A model generated the notes under the pieces. That model saw only the letters and a program-made list of their open reading frames with translations. It ran no database searches and had not been told where the DNA came from. 64,000 bases of DNA from Pseudomonas farris. GTDB lineage: Bacteria > Pseudomonadota > Gammaproteobacteria > Pseudomonadales > Pseudomonadaceae. A program made the translations under genes and the position numbers. How positions within the stretch are numbered: position 1 is the first letter of the stretch; every line of letters begins with the position of its first letter. Shown one piece after another: positions 36,355-45,426 of this stretch. The DNA lies in the NCBI RefSeq assembly GCF_019145235.1, contig NZ_JAHSTV010000002.1, forward strand, positions 186,001 to 250,000, in the 5' to 3' direction.

Positions 36355-37218
36355 TTAGAGTTGATTCAGGGGAATCTTCAGGTAACTCACACCATTCTCT
36401 TCCGCCGGCGGCAAATTCCCCGCCCGCACATTCACTTGAATCGCCGGCAACAACAGCGTCGGCATACCCAACCCGGCATCGCGCTGAGTACGCATGGCGA
36501 CGAAAGCAGCCTCATCAATGCCATCGTGAATATGAATATTGCTTTTGCGCTGCTCACCCACCGTGCTCTGGCATTGTGGGGCGCGGCCCTCGGGCGGGTA
36601 ATCGTGGCAGACGTAGAGACGAACGCTGGCGGGGAAGGCCAATAGTTTGTGGATCGAAGCAAACATCTGGTTGGCGTCGCCGCCGGGGAAATCGCAACGC
36701 GCGGTGCCGACGTCCGGCATGAACAACGTATCGCCCACCAGAATCACATCGCCGTCGATCAGATAAGCCATGTCCGCCGGGGTATGCCCGGGAACGTGCA
36801 GGGCCGTGACCTTGAGGTTGCCGATCCGGAATGACTCGTCCGGCGCGAACAGGTGATCGAACTGTGAACCATCAACGCTAAATTCCGGTTCAAGGTTGAA
36901 CAGCGTCTTGAACACCCCCTGAACCTTGCTGATCGACTCACCAATCGCAATCTTGCCCCCCAGTTCCCGACGCAGATAAGGCGCGGCCGACAGGTGATCG
37001 GCATGGGCGTGGGTTTCCAGCAGCCATTGCACCTGCAACTGGTGTTCACGCACGAAGGCGATGATCTTGTCTGCCTGGACGGTCGCGGTGCGTCCGGCCG
37101 CGGGGTCGTAATCCAGCACCGGATCGACAATCGCGCAGTGCCCGCCATCGTGCTCGTAGATTACATAGCTGTAGGTTGACGAGGCGGGGTCGAGGAAGGC
37201 TTCAATCAACGCAAACAT
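36355..37218 (-). CDS. MBL-fold hydrolase, persulfide dioxygenase / Blh type
   Basis: A 287-residue metallo-beta-lactamase-fold protein with metal motif THAHADHLSAAPYLRRELG and further ligands in HVPGHTPADMAY, GDTLFMPDVGTARCDFPGGDA and VCHDYPPEGR. The GTARCDFPGGDA segment is typical of ETHE1/persulfide dioxygenase-like enzymes, which oxidise glutathione persulfide to sulfite with a mononuclear iron. Met 37218 is chosen; the longer frame upstream is antisense to the divergent repressor. Divergence from a SqrR/BigR-like regulator, with an SQR-like and a TSUP gene next, supports sulfide detoxification. Confidence 0.85.
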   Translation of the reverse strand: MFALIEAFLDPASSTYSYVIYEHDGGHCAIVDPVLDYDPAAGRTATVQADKIIAFVREHQLQVQWLLETHAHADHLSAAPYLRRELGGKIAIGESISKVQGVFKTLFNLEPEFSVDGSQFDHLFAPDESFRIGNLKVTALHVPGHTPADMAYLIDGDVILVGDTLFMPDVGTARCDFPGGDANQMFASIHKLLAFPASVRLYVCHDYPPEGRAPQCQSTVGEQRKSNIHIHDGIDEAAFVAMRTQRDAGLGMPTLLLPAIQVNVRAGNLPPAEENGVSYLKIPLNQL

Positions 37219-37268
37219 GGCAGGAACCTGTGGAAAGGGGCGGGAGGACAATAACCGGTTGCAACACT

Positions 37269-37284
37269 TTATGTTTAAACATAA
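37269..37284. promoter_or_regulatory. Predicted operator of the sulfide-responsive repressor
   Basis: TTATGTTTAAACATAA is a perfect 16-base AT-rich palindrome in the 103-base divergent space, 51 bases upstream of the hydrolase start and 38 upstream of the repressor start. BigR/SqrR-type ArsR proteins bind AT-rich palindromes at such positions. Its presence argues against the in-frame Met at 37271, which lies inside it. Confidence 0.65.
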
Positions 37285-37321
37285 TGTCCGCAGCTTAAGT
37301 GACGTCGAAGGCATCCTGCAA

Positions 37322-37657
37322 ATGCAATCCAGTCTGACCGAATGTGAAGTCGCCCAGCTCCGGGCCTCGGCCTCCAAAGCTTGCGCGCTGCTCAAGGCTT
37401 TGGCCAACGAGGACCGCTTGCTGATTCTCTGCCAATTGACCCAGGGCGAGCGGAACGTCGGCGAACTGGAAAAAATGACCGGCGTGCGCCAGCCCACACT
37501 GTCCCAACAGCTGGGCATCCTGCGCGACGAGGGATTGGTAGTCACCCGTCGTGAAGGCAAGTACATATTCTATGGTTTAGCCAGTCACGAAGTGATTCAG
37601 GTGATGAAGACGCTGTCCGGCCTGTATTGCGGAGCGGTGCTGAAAAGCTGGGGCTGA
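37322..37657 (+). CDS. ArsR-family sulfide/persulfide-responsive repressor (BigR/SqrR-like)
   Basis: A 111-residue winged-helix repressor: ALLKALANEDRLLILCQLTQGERNVGELEKMTGVRQPTLSQQLGILRDEGLVVTRREGKYIFYGL. Cys37 (LLILCQL) and Cys103 (GLYCGAV) are 66 residues apart, the spacing of the disulfide/tetrasulfide-forming pair of SqrR and BigR. Persulfides crosslink these and release the DNA. The start at 37322 has GAAGG about eleven bases upstream and leaves the palindromic operator outside the gene. Neighbours are a persulfide dioxygenase-like hydrolase, an SQR-like flavoprotein and a TSUP permease. Confidence 0.87.
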   Translation: MQSSLTECEVAQLRASASKACALLKALANEDRLLILCQLTQGERNVGELEKMTGVRQPTLSQQLGILRDEGLVVTRREGKYIFYGLASHEVIQVMKTLSGLYCGAVLKSWG

Positions 37658-37688
37658 ACCTGATGCCGGTCAGTTAAGCGCAATCCAT

Positions 37689-37791
37689 GTGGGAGCGGCG
37701 GTGCGACGATTCGACTTGCTCGCGAAGACGGCGGCACAGTCAATATTGATGTTGCCTGATACACCGCTTTCGCGAGCAAGCCCGCTCCCAC
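37689..37791. repeat. REP inverted pair, first unit degenerate
   Basis: The left arm carries an insertion-like change (GGGAGCGGCGGTGCGACGATTCGACTTGCTCGCGAA), the right arm is standard. It lies between the repressor and the SQR-like gene on one strand, so it interrupts the probable operon. Confidence 0.85.
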
Positions 37792-37846
37792 AGGTTCCGT
37801 GACTTAATGAACCCGGCGCCATGCGTGCAATAACAAGGAATGAATG

Positions 37847-39091
37847 ATGAACGATCAACACTGGGGCCCATCCATCAGTGCCGACATCGTGGTAATAGGC
37901 GGCGGGACCGCCGGCATTGGTTTGGTTGCCAGCCTGCTGAAACGCGATCCGGGTTTAAAAATTACCGTCATCGAACCCGACAGCCAGCATTACTACCAAC
38001 CGGCGTGGACACTGGTGGGCGGCGGTGCTTACGCGGTGAAAAACACCGCGCGCCCGATGTCTTCGGTGATGCCGCGTCAGGCCACCTGGTTGCAGGCGTC
38101 CGTGACTGACATCGCCCCCGACAGCAACCAGCTGACCCTCGACGATGGCCGCACCGTTAGTTACCAGAACCTCGTTGTCTGCCCCGGTTTGCGCCTGGCC
38201 TGGGAGAAAATCGAAGGCTTGCAGGACACCCTCGGCCAGAACGGCGTGACCTCCAATTACAGCTATCGATACGCGGCCTACACTTGGGAACTGGTCCAGG
38301 GATTGCGCGGCGGCAAAGCGATCTTCACCCAGCCAGCGCTACCGATCAAATGCGCTGGTGCGCCGCAGAAAGCCTTGTACTTGTCCTGCGATCACTGGCG
38401 TAAAACTGGCGTTCTGAACAAATTCGACGTCGAGTTCAATCTGGCCGGCGCTGCGTTATTCGGCGTGGCGACATTCGTGCCGCCGCTCATGAAATACATC
38501 GAAAAGTACAACGCCCGGCTGGCCTTCAATTCCAATCTGGTCAAGGTTGACGGGCCGTCGAAAACCGCGTGGTTTGAGGTCAAGGACGCTGCAGGTGTCG
38601 TGACCGTAGAAGAAAAAACCTTCGACCTGCTGCACGTCGTGCCGCCTCAGGTCTCGCCTGATTTCATCCGCCAAAGCCCGTTGGCCGACGCCGCTGGCTG
38701 GTGCGAAGTGAACCCGCACAGCCTGCAACACGTACGCTATACCGACGTCTTTGCCTTGGGCGATGTCTGCTCCACCAGCAACGCGAAAACTGCCGCCGCC
38801 GCGCGCAAGCAGATCGTGGTGGTGGCGCAAAACCTGCTGGCCCTGCGCAAGCAACAGCCGTTGCCACTCAAGTACGACGGCTATGGTTCCTGCCCGCTAA
38901 CGGTGGAGAAGGGCAAGGTGATCCTCGCCGAGTTCGGTTACGCCGGTAAATTGCTGCCGACCTTTCCCCTCGACCCGATCGTGCCGCGCCGTTCGGCCTG
39001 GTTTCTCAAGGCGACCTTGCTGCCGTGGTTCTACTGGAATGGCTTGCTCAAGGGCCGTGAATGGCTGACCCATCTGTCCAAGGTTGACTGA
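37847..39091 (+). CDS. Sulfide:quinone oxidoreductase-like flavoprotein
   Basis: A 414-residue FAD enzyme. FAD site IVVIGGGTAGIGLVASLLKRDPGLKITVIEPD; Cys-containing LPIKCAGAPQKALYLSCDHW near residue 165-185; LHVVPPQVSPDFIRQSPLAD; second FAD motif YTDVFALGDVCSTSNAKTAAAARKQ; and DGYGSCPLTVEKGKVILAEFGY with the third Cys. The C-terminal hydrophobic, amphipathic end (FLKATLLPWFYWNGLLKG) fits peripheral membrane binding. This is the bacterial/mitochondrial-type SQR, oxidising H2S and reducing ubiquinone to form persulfide for the dioxygenase. AAGGA is seven bases before the ATG at 37847. Confidence 0.87.
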   Translation: MNDQHWGPSISADIVVIGGGTAGIGLVASLLKRDPGLKITVIEPDSQHYYQPAWTLVGGGAYAVKNTARPMSSVMPRQATWLQASVTDIAPDSNQLTLDDGRTVSYQNLVVCPGLRLAWEKIEGLQDTLGQNGVTSNYSYRYAAYTWELVQGLRGGKAIFTQPALPIKCAGAPQKALYLSCDHWRKTGVLNKFDVEFNLAGAALFGVATFVPPLMKYIEKYNARLAFNSNLVKVDGPSKTAWFEVKDAAGVVTVEEKTFDLLHVVPPQVSPDFIRQSPLADAAGWCEVNPHSLQHVRYTDVFALGDVCSTSNAKTAAAARKQIVVVAQNLLALRKQQPLPLKYDGYGSCPLTVEKGKVILAEFGYAGKLLPTFPLDPIVPRRSAWFLKATLLPWFYWNGLLKGREWLTHLSKVD

Positions 39092-39100
39092 GAGAACCCT

Positions 39101-39907
39101 ATGTTGCTGGCCAGTTTTTTCGGTGTGGTCATGGGCCTGGTGCTCGGTTTGACCGGCGCTGGTGGCGGAATTCTTGCGGTGCCGGCCCTGGTGCTGGGAC
39201 TGGGTTTGACCATGACCCAAGCGGCGCCCGTCGCCTTGTTCGCGGTGGGCAGTGCGGCGGCGATCGGTGCAATTGACGGTTTGCGCCATGGCCTGGTGCG
39301 CTATCGCGCGGCGTTATTGATTGCACTGCTCGGCGTGGTGTTTTCGCCGGTAGGTATCTATTTCGCCCATCAGTTGCCGGAAAAGATCCTGATGGTCCTG
39401 TTCAGTCTGCTGATGGTCATGGTGGCCTGGCGGATGTTGCGCCGGGAAAAGCACGACGATGGTCCGAGCGATCACGGGCATGCCAACTGGGGCCAGAAGA
39501 ATTGCATGCTCGATCAGCAGACCGGGCGTTTTTCCTGGACTGCCAAATGCACCGCGACCCTGGCGGCACTCGGCGCGGTGACCGGTGTGGTCTCGGGGCT
39601 GCTCGGTGTTGGCGGCGGCTTTCTGATAGTCCCTGCGTTCAAGCAACTGACCGATGTGCAGATGCGCGGCATCGTCGCTACGTCGTTGATGGTGATCAGC
39701 CTGATCTCGGTGATTGGCGTGGTCGGTGCGTTTCATGCCGGGGTGCGGATCAATGGTTTGGGCGTGTCGTTCATTGTCGCCAGCATCGTCGGGATGATTG
39801 TTGGTCGAAAACTCTGCGCCCGGGTGCCGGCCCGAGGGCTGCAGATCGGCTTCGCCAGCGTCTGCGTGGTAATCGCCGTTTACATGCTGTTTAGAGCGCT
39901 CGCCTAG
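39101..39907 (+). CDS. TSUP-family (TauE/SafE) sulfite/sulfur-compound permease
   Basis: A 268-residue inner-membrane protein, about eight hydrophobic helices in two pseudo-repeats. Each repeat begins with the family motif: GLVLGLTGAGGGILAVPALVLGLGL and GVVSGLLGVGGGFLIVPAFKQLTD. A central cytoplasmic loop (HDDGPSDHGHANWGQKNCM) is His-rich. TSUP carriers move sulfite, thiosulfate or related anions. Nine bases after the SQR-like gene, it would export sulfite or thiosulfate produced by sulfide oxidation. Confidence 0.88.
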   Translation: MLLASFFGVVMGLVLGLTGAGGGILAVPALVLGLGLTMTQAAPVALFAVGSAAAIGAIDGLRHGLVRYRAALLIALLGVVFSPVGIYFAHQLPEKILMVLFSLLMVMVAWRMLRREKHDDGPSDHGHANWGQKNCMLDQQTGRFSWTAKCTATLAALGAVTGVVSGLLGVGGGFLIVPAFKQLTDVQMRGIVATSLMVISLISVIGVVGAFHAGVRINGLGVSFIVASIVGMIVGRKLCARVPARGLQIGFASVCVVIAVYMLFRALA

Positions 39908-40116
39908 CGGGCACCGGCTCCTGTGGACGCCAGTCGGGTCCACAGGCTTACACCCTAAGTTCCGGGCCTGTCCTGCGGGCGGTCTTACACCGAATTTGCC
40001 GCGCGCTACCCGCCAATCCAAAGCAGCTGACAACCGCACCCAAGGCAGCGTATGACGCCGCCGGTCCACTTTCGATAATCGCCTCCGACATTAAGTCCCC
40101 CGTTGCGGAGCGCGTC

Positions 40117-41301
40117 ATGCACAACAATAAGAACTTCAAGCATCGTTTCTTGCCGGCCTTCATCGCCAGCCTGTCGTCCCTTGGCCTGAGCTCGATGGCC
40201 GAGGCCGAGATCATGCTGTACGACAAGGACCAGACCACGTTTTCCACGGATGGCTACATCAACGCTTTCTACGTGAACAGCGACGTGGACCGGGCCGGCG
40301 AGCAGTACGACCGGCGTCAGGCGCGGGTGAAGATGGGGTTTCTGCCCAACTACCTGGGCTTCAACATGGGCAAGCAGGTCGATGACCTCAAGCTCGGTGC
40401 CCGCGCCTCGTTCTGGGTGACCATCAACGACAGCGAAACCAACGGCACCGACACCGCCATCGACGTGCGGCAGTTCTACGGCACGGTGGCCAATCCGGAG
40501 TGGGGCGAGGTATTGATCGGAAAGGACTTCGGCCTGTTTGCCCGTTCCAACATCCTGCTCGACGAATTGCTCGCCGGTTATGGTCAGGTCAGCGATACGT
40601 TGGGCCTGGTGGACGGTGGCGGGGTGTCGTTCGGCAACATCGGCAGCGGTTATCCGTACCCGTTCCCGACGTCGCAGATCACCTATCGCACCCCGGTGAT
40701 GGACGGTTTGCGGGTGGCGGTCGGGATCATGGACCCGGTCGACACCAACGACAGCAGCGAGACGGGCAAGGCGTACCAAGAGAACCCGCGCAGCGAGAGC
40801 GAGATCACCTATCAGTTCGACGTCGGCGGGGCGAAGATTTACAGCTGGCTCAACGGCAGCTACCAGACTTCGGACAACACCGACTCCAGTGTCGAGTCCG
40901 TCACCTCCAAAGGCGTCGGCTACGGCGTGCAGGCGAAGATGGGCGGGCTATCGCTGACCGGCTCCGGTTTCCAGGCCAAGGGCATCAACCCGTTCTTCAC
41001 CAACAACGCTGGCGAACCGACCCTGCGCAATGTCGACAGCGACGGTTACCTGTTGCAGGGCTCCTACAAACTGGGCAAGAACCGCTTGGCACTGTCTTAC
41101 GGCAAGACCGAGGATGACGGCAACGGCGTGGTCGGCAGCGGCGCCGATTACGAGACCCGCGGCATTGCGCTGTTCCATGACGTCAACGACAACCTCAAAC
41201 TGGTGGCCGAGTACAACCAGTTTGAAATCAATGGCCACGACACCAGCGACCAGAATGAAGACACCGATACGTTTGCGGTGGGGGCGGTGTTGACCTGGTA
41301 A
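40117..41301 (+). CDS. Trimeric-type Gram-negative porin
   Basis: A 394-residue outer-membrane protein. A signal peptide of about 30 residues (FIASLSSLGLSSMAEAE) is followed by beta strands of the general-porin type: FSTDGYINAFYVNSDVDR, ARASFWVTINDSET, IDVRQFYGTVANPEWGEVLIGKDFGLFARSNIL, and the terminal strand DTFAVGAVLTW ending in Trp after aromatic alternation. The GKDFGLF segment is the porin gene signature. In related genomes a porin of this type opens the PQQ alcohol locus, so it may admit alcohol substrates. Function inferred from position. Confidence 0.83.
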   Translation: MHNNKNFKHRFLPAFIASLSSLGLSSMAEAEIMLYDKDQTTFSTDGYINAFYVNSDVDRAGEQYDRRQARVKMGFLPNYLGFNMGKQVDDLKLGARASFWVTINDSETNGTDTAIDVRQFYGTVANPEWGEVLIGKDFGLFARSNILLDELLAGYGQVSDTLGLVDGGGVSFGNIGSGYPYPFPTSQITYRTPVMDGLRVAVGIMDPVDTNDSSETGKAYQENPRSESEITYQFDVGGAKIYSWLNGSYQTSDNTDSSVESVTSKGVGYGVQAKMGGLSLTGSGFQAKGINPFFTNNAGEPTLRNVDSDGYLLQGSYKLGKNRLALSYGKTEDDGNGVVGSGADYETRGIALFHDVNDNLKLVAEYNQFEINGHDTSDQNEDTDTFAVGAVLTW

Positions 41302-41330
41302 CAAAGGAGTCGGCATCACGCAGATCCAAT

Positions 41331-41418
41331 GTGGGAGCGGGCTTGCTCGCGAAAGCGGCCTTCCAGTCAACAATGATGTTGCCTGACACTGCGCTTTCGC
41401 GAGCAAGCCCGCTCCCAC
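41331..41418. repeat. REP inverted pair
   Basis: Standard head-to-head REP units directly after the porin gene and before the nosP promoter. Confidence 0.92.
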
Positions 41419-41476
41419 AGGGGATTTGTGGTGTTCTGTAGATATTGTCGTCCTCTCATCCCATCGACCCCCCCAC

Positions 41477-41497
41477 CCACTACCCAAGTAGCATTCG
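41477..41497 (+). promoter_or_regulatory. Promoter motif of nosP shared with pqqA
   Basis: CACTACCCAAGTAGCATTCG. The 12-base AAGTAGCATTCG (41486-41497) recurs exactly at 58331-58342, 66 bases before pqqA; here it ends 61 bases before nosP. The similar distances suggest a common regulator site. Confidence 0.55.
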
Positions 41498-41557
41498 CCG
41501 CCGCCCGCAGGCTTCGTACACTCGTGCCTCATACAGGCGCACCGGCGAGGGGCGAGG

Positions 41558-42721
41558 ATGCAGCAGGTTCAGAACGACGGTGTGGTCAGTGGCATGTCCC
41601 AGGCCACCGATGCCCAGCAAGCGGCCCAGGATCTGGCGCGACAACTCTTGCATCCGCATTTGGGCTTCGTGCTGTTCTTCTGTTCCGCCGAGTACGACTT
41701 GCAGGCGCTGGGGCAGGCGTTACAACAGAGCTTCGGCGGCATTCGCCTGGTAGGCTGCACCAGTGCCGGAGAAATCACCCCCCAAGGTTATGGCCGCAGC
41801 TGCGTGACGGCGGTGGGCTTCGATCATCGGCACTTTTCCATCTCCACCGAACTGATCGATGAGATGGAGCATTTCAGCCTGATCGATGCCCAGCAAATGG
41901 TCGAGCGTCTGGTCAGTGGCTGTCGCAGCAACACCTTGGCGCCGATCAAGGGCAACAGCTTTGCCCTGACCCTGCTCGATGGCTTGTCCAGTCGTGAAGA
42001 GATGGTTCTTGCTGCCTTGAGTGCGGCGTTGGGCGACATTCCGCATTTCGGCGGTTCGGCCGGCGACGACAACTACCTGACCCACACCCATGTGTATTTC
42101 GGCGGCGAGTTTCACAGCGGCGCGGCAGTGGTAGTGCTGGTCAATACCTGGCTGGACTTCGAAGTCTTCACCACCCACCACATCCTGCCCAGGGCCGAAA
42201 AACTGGTGGTCACCGCTGCCGACAGCGCCTCGCGCCGGGTGTTCGAACTCAACGCCGAACCGGCCGCCGAAGAGTACGCCCGGCACATCGGTGTGGCGGT
42301 GGCCGATCTCGATTATCGGATCTTTGCCGCGCACCCGTTGGCGGTACGCATCAACGATCAGTATTACGTGCGGGCGATCCAGCAGGTTCATCCAGACCTG
42401 AGCCTGAGTTTCTACTGTGCGGTGGAAAACGGCATCGTCCTCACTGTCATGACCCCCGGCCCCATGCTGCCGAATCTGCAAAACCTGTTCGACGGTTTGC
42501 AGGAGCGTCTCGGGGATCTGTTGCTGACCATCGGCTGCGACTGTTTTCTCAGGCGCCTGGAACTGGAAGACGGCGGCAGTCTCGAGCAGATCGGCGCGTT
42601 TCTGCGGGACCAGCGGGTGATGGGTTTCAACACCTACGGAGAACAGTTCAATGGCATGCACATCAACCAGACCTTCACCGGGGTTGCCATTGCCCGAGGC
42701 CGCTCCCCTGGACAGCGCTGA
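41558..42721 (+). CDS. nosP: FIST-domain sensor protein (NosP-like)
   Basis: A 387-residue cytoplasmic protein made of FIST_N (about 35-220; GFVLFFCSAEYDLQALGQALQQSFGGIRLVGCTSAGEITPQGY) and FIST_C domains (about 225-365; RRVFELNAEPAAEEYARHIG, IGCDCFLRRLELED, GFNTYGEQFNGMHINQTFTGVAI). In P. aeruginosa the equivalent gene PA1975 encodes NosP, a heme protein that binds NO and inhibits the co-transcribed kinase NahK. Its partner kinase overlaps the 3' end here as well. It heads the alcohol-oxidation regulators. Confidence 0.83.
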   Translation: MQQVQNDGVVSGMSQATDAQQAAQDLARQLLHPHLGFVLFFCSAEYDLQALGQALQQSFGGIRLVGCTSAGEITPQGYGRSCVTAVGFDHRHFSISTELIDEMEHFSLIDAQQMVERLVSGCRSNTLAPIKGNSFALTLLDGLSSREEMVLAALSAALGDIPHFGGSAGDDNYLTHTHVYFGGEFHSGAAVVVLVNTWLDFEVFTTHHILPRAEKLVVTAADSASRRVFELNAEPAAEEYARHIGVAVADLDYRIFAAHPLAVRINDQYYVRAIQQVHPDLSLSFYCAVENGIVLTVMTPGPMLPNLQNLFDGLQERLGDLLLTIGCDCFLRRLELEDGGSLEQIGAFLRDQRVMGFNTYGEQFNGMHINQTFTGVAIARGRSPGQR

Positions 42722-45284
42722 CCTTCAGGCGCAGATCGCCAGCCTGCGCCACGAAAACCACAAACTGCAGCGCATCAATGGCGCGCTGATCGAGCGCATC
42801 GAGTCCGGCATCACCCGCGGCAACGACCCGTATGCCGCGTTCCAGCATTCGGTGGTGCTGGCCGAGCAGGTGCGTGAGCGTACCGACGCCCTGAACCAGG
42901 CCATGGCCGAACTCAAGGCCGGCAATCATTTGCTCAGCGAGGCACGGCTGCGGGCCGAAACTGCCCATCAACACCTGATCGACGCCATCGAAAGCATTTC
43001 CGACGCTTTTGTATTGTTCGATGCCGAGCAGCGGATCGTGCTGTTCAACAGCCGTTTCAAGGCGTTTTGGGGCAACAGCCGGGTGCGGATCAACGCCGGC
43101 ATGCGCTTGCGCGAGGTCAAACGGCTGATGACCGCGACCGGACTGTTCAGCGAAGAACCCCGCGGGCATGCCGACGAAAACCTGCTCTATCGCCTGCACA
43201 ACGGGCGCTGGCTGCAAGTCAGCGAACGGCCGACTCAGGAAGGCGGGCGGGTGATCCTGTTTACTGACATTACCGACGTCAAACTCAGCGAAACCCTGCG
43301 CCGCGAGCAGGCCGTGGCGCAGAAATCGCACTTGTTGCAACGAGCGGTCGACAACCTGTCCCAAGGGGTGGCGATGGTCAACGCCGAGGGCATTCTGGAA
43401 CTGTGGAACCGGCGCTTCCTGGAACTCAGCGGCCTGGCCCCGGTGGCGGCTCATCGACCGTTCGCCGAAGTGATCGCCGACAGCGAACTGAACCTGCTGA
43501 CCCCGGCCAGTCGTGATCCGAACGGGCGTCATGTGCAGGAATGCGAGCAGCGCCTCTACGATGGCCGGGTGCTGGAAATCCGCACCCATCCGTTGCCCAC
43601 CGGCGGCTTCGTCAACACCTTCACCGACATCACCGAACGCTACCAGCATGCCGAAGCGCTCAGCGAAAGCGAGCGCTGGATTCGCCTGATCACGGACCAT
43701 GTGCCAGCGCTGATCGCCTACCTGAATGCCGATCTGGTCTATGAATTCACTAACAAAGTCTACGAAGAATGGTACTGCTGGCCCCGGGGCGTAATGCTTG
43801 GGCAGAGCCTGCGCGAAGTCCACAGCGAGCAGCATTATCAGCGCCTGGAAGCCTACGTGGCCCGGGCGCTGGCCGGTGAGAGCGTGACGTTCGAGTTTGC
43901 CGAAACCAACATCAATAATCAGGAGCGCTACATGCTGCGCTCCTACGTGCCCAATCGCCTGGCCACCGGGGAAGTGGTGGGGATTTTCGTGTTGATCCGC
44001 GACATTACCGAGCGCCGCCGTACCGCCGAGGCGCTGCATCAGGCCTATCAGAACCTTGAATTGCGGGTGCGTGAACGCACCACCGAACTGACCACCCTCA
44101 ATGACCAATTACTGCGCGAAATCGATGAGCGCCGCCGGGTGGAGTCACGCTTGCGCGAGGCCAAGCTCGAGGCCGAGCAGGCCAACCTGTCGAAGACCAA
44201 ATTTCTCGCGGCGGTCAGTCACGACCTGCTGCAACCGCTGAATGCCGCGCGGCTGTTTACCAGCGCCTTGCTGGAGCGCCGGGAGCCGGTGGCCAACGAA
44301 ACGCTGGTGCGCAACGTCAGCAATTCCCTGGAAGACGTGGAAAACCTGCTGGGCACTTTGGTGGACATTTCCAAACTCGATGCCGGGGTGATCAAGGCGG
44401 ATATTGCGCCATTTGCCCTGAGCGAATTGCTGGAAAACCTCGCGGCCGAATACACCCAAGTGGCCCGCAGCGAAGGCCTCGAGCTGCATTTCATTGCGTG
44501 TTCTGCATTGGTGCGCAGCGACATTCAGTTGCTCGCGCGGATCCTGCGTAATCTGCTGAGCAATGCCATTCGCTACACCTACAGCGGACGAGTGGTGCTC
44601 GGCTGCCGACGTCATCATCAGCGGCTGACCATCGAAGTCTGGGACAGCGGCATGGGCATTGCTGAACACCGTCTGGAGGAGATTTTTCAGGAGTTCAAAC
44701 GCGGTGACGTGCAGCGCCCGGATCAGGATCGCGGCTTGGGGCTGGGCCTGGCCATTGTGGAGAAAATCGCCCGTATTCTCGGCCACCGGATTCACGTGCG
44801 TTCATGGCCGGGCAAAGGCTCGGTGTTTTCCGTCGAAGTGCCGTTGAGTGCCACGGCACCGAAGGCGTTGCCAAACTTGCTGATGAGCGAACCGATGCTC
44901 GAGCGCCTGCGCGGTGCACGGGTGTGGGTGCTGGACAACGACGCAGCCATTTGCGCCGGGATGCGCACCTTGCTCGAAGGTTGGGGCTGCCGGGTGATCA
45001 CGGCGCTGTCGGAGGAGGACCTGGCGCGGCAAGTGGATAATTATCACGACGAAGCCGACCTGCTGATTGCCGACTATCACCTGGATGACGAGAAGAATGG
45101 TGTCGACGCCGTGGCCCGGATCAACGCTCGCCGCGCTTCAGCGATCCCGGCGATGATGATCACTGCCAACTACAGCAACGAACTCAAACAGCAGATCCGC
45201 GAACTGGGCCACACCCTGATGCACAAACCGGTGCGGCCGATGAAGCTCAAGACGGCGATGAGTCATTTGCTTGGTCGGCCTTGA
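42651..45284 (+). CDS. nahK: Multi-PAS hybrid histidine kinase (NahK/ErcS'-like)
   Basis: An 877-residue cytoplasmic hybrid kinase. In order: an N-terminal coiled coil (DLQAQIASLRHENHKLQRINGAL), three PAS domains (about 107-205, 225-330, 340-460), a second coiled coil, HisKA with phospho-His524 in AAVSHDLLQPLNAARL, HATPase with RILRNLLSNAIRYT and RGLGLGLAIVEKIA, and a receiver with Asp808 in LLIADYHLDD. No membrane segment. In P. aeruginosa this kinase (PA1976) answers to NosP and has been linked to alcohol-oxidation control. The ATG at 42651 overlaps nosP by 71 bases; TTG codons near 42683-42689 are alternatives. Confidence 0.87.
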   Translation: MACTSTRPSPGLPLPEAAPLDSADLQAQIASLRHENHKLQRINGALIERIESGITRGNDPYAAFQHSVVLAEQVRERTDALNQAMAELKAGNHLLSEARLRAETAHQHLIDAIESISDAFVLFDAEQRIVLFNSRFKAFWGNSRVRINAGMRLREVKRLMTATGLFSEEPRGHADENLLYRLHNGRWLQVSERPTQEGGRVILFTDITDVKLSETLRREQAVAQKSHLLQRAVDNLSQGVAMVNAEGILELWNRRFLELSGLAPVAAHRPFAEVIADSELNLLTPASRDPNGRHVQECEQRLYDGRVLEIRTHPLPTGGFVNTFTDITERYQHAEALSESERWIRLITDHVPALIAYLNADLVYEFTNKVYEEWYCWPRGVMLGQSLREVHSEQHYQRLEAYVARALAGESVTFEFAETNINNQERYMLRSYVPNRLATGEVVGIFVLIRDITERRRTAEALHQAYQNLELRVRERTTELTTLNDQLLREIDERRRVESRLREAKLEAEQANLSKTKFLAAVSHDLLQPLNAARLFTSALLERREPVANETLVRNVSNSLEDVENLLGTLVDISKLDAGVIKADIAPFALSELLENLAAEYTQVARSEGLELHFIACSALVRSDIQLLARILRNLLSNAIRYTYSGRVVLGCRRHHQRLTIEVWDSGMGIAEHRLEEIFQEFKRGDVQRPDQDRGLGLGLAIVEKIARILGHRIHVRSWPGKGSVFSVEVPLSATAPKALPNLLMSEPMLERLRGARVWVLDNDAAICAGMRTLLEGWGCRVITALSEEDLARQVDNYHDEADLLIADYHLDDEKNGVDAVARINARRASAIPAMMITANYSNELKQQIRELGHTLMHKPVRPMKLKTAMSHLLGRP

Positions 45285-45321
45285 GGTGGGCCTGAGAGAG
45301 TTGGGTGATTTTTAGGGCCCC

Positions 45322-45394
45322 TTCGCGAGCAAGCCCGCTCCCACATTGACCGAGTCGACTCAGATCTAATGTGGGAGCGGGCTTGCTCGCGAAG
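45322..45394. repeat. REP inverted pair, short spacer
   Basis: Tail-to-tail units with only about 27 bases between them, separating the convergent nahK and erbR genes. Confidence 0.92.
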
Positions 45395-45426
45395 AGGACG
45401 ACTCGGTCTTCTGGTTGCCTGCGAAC

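Noticed and set aside
42675..44108. Minus-strand ORF opposite nahK
   Set aside because: Antisense shadow; the plus strand encodes continuous PAS and kinase domains.
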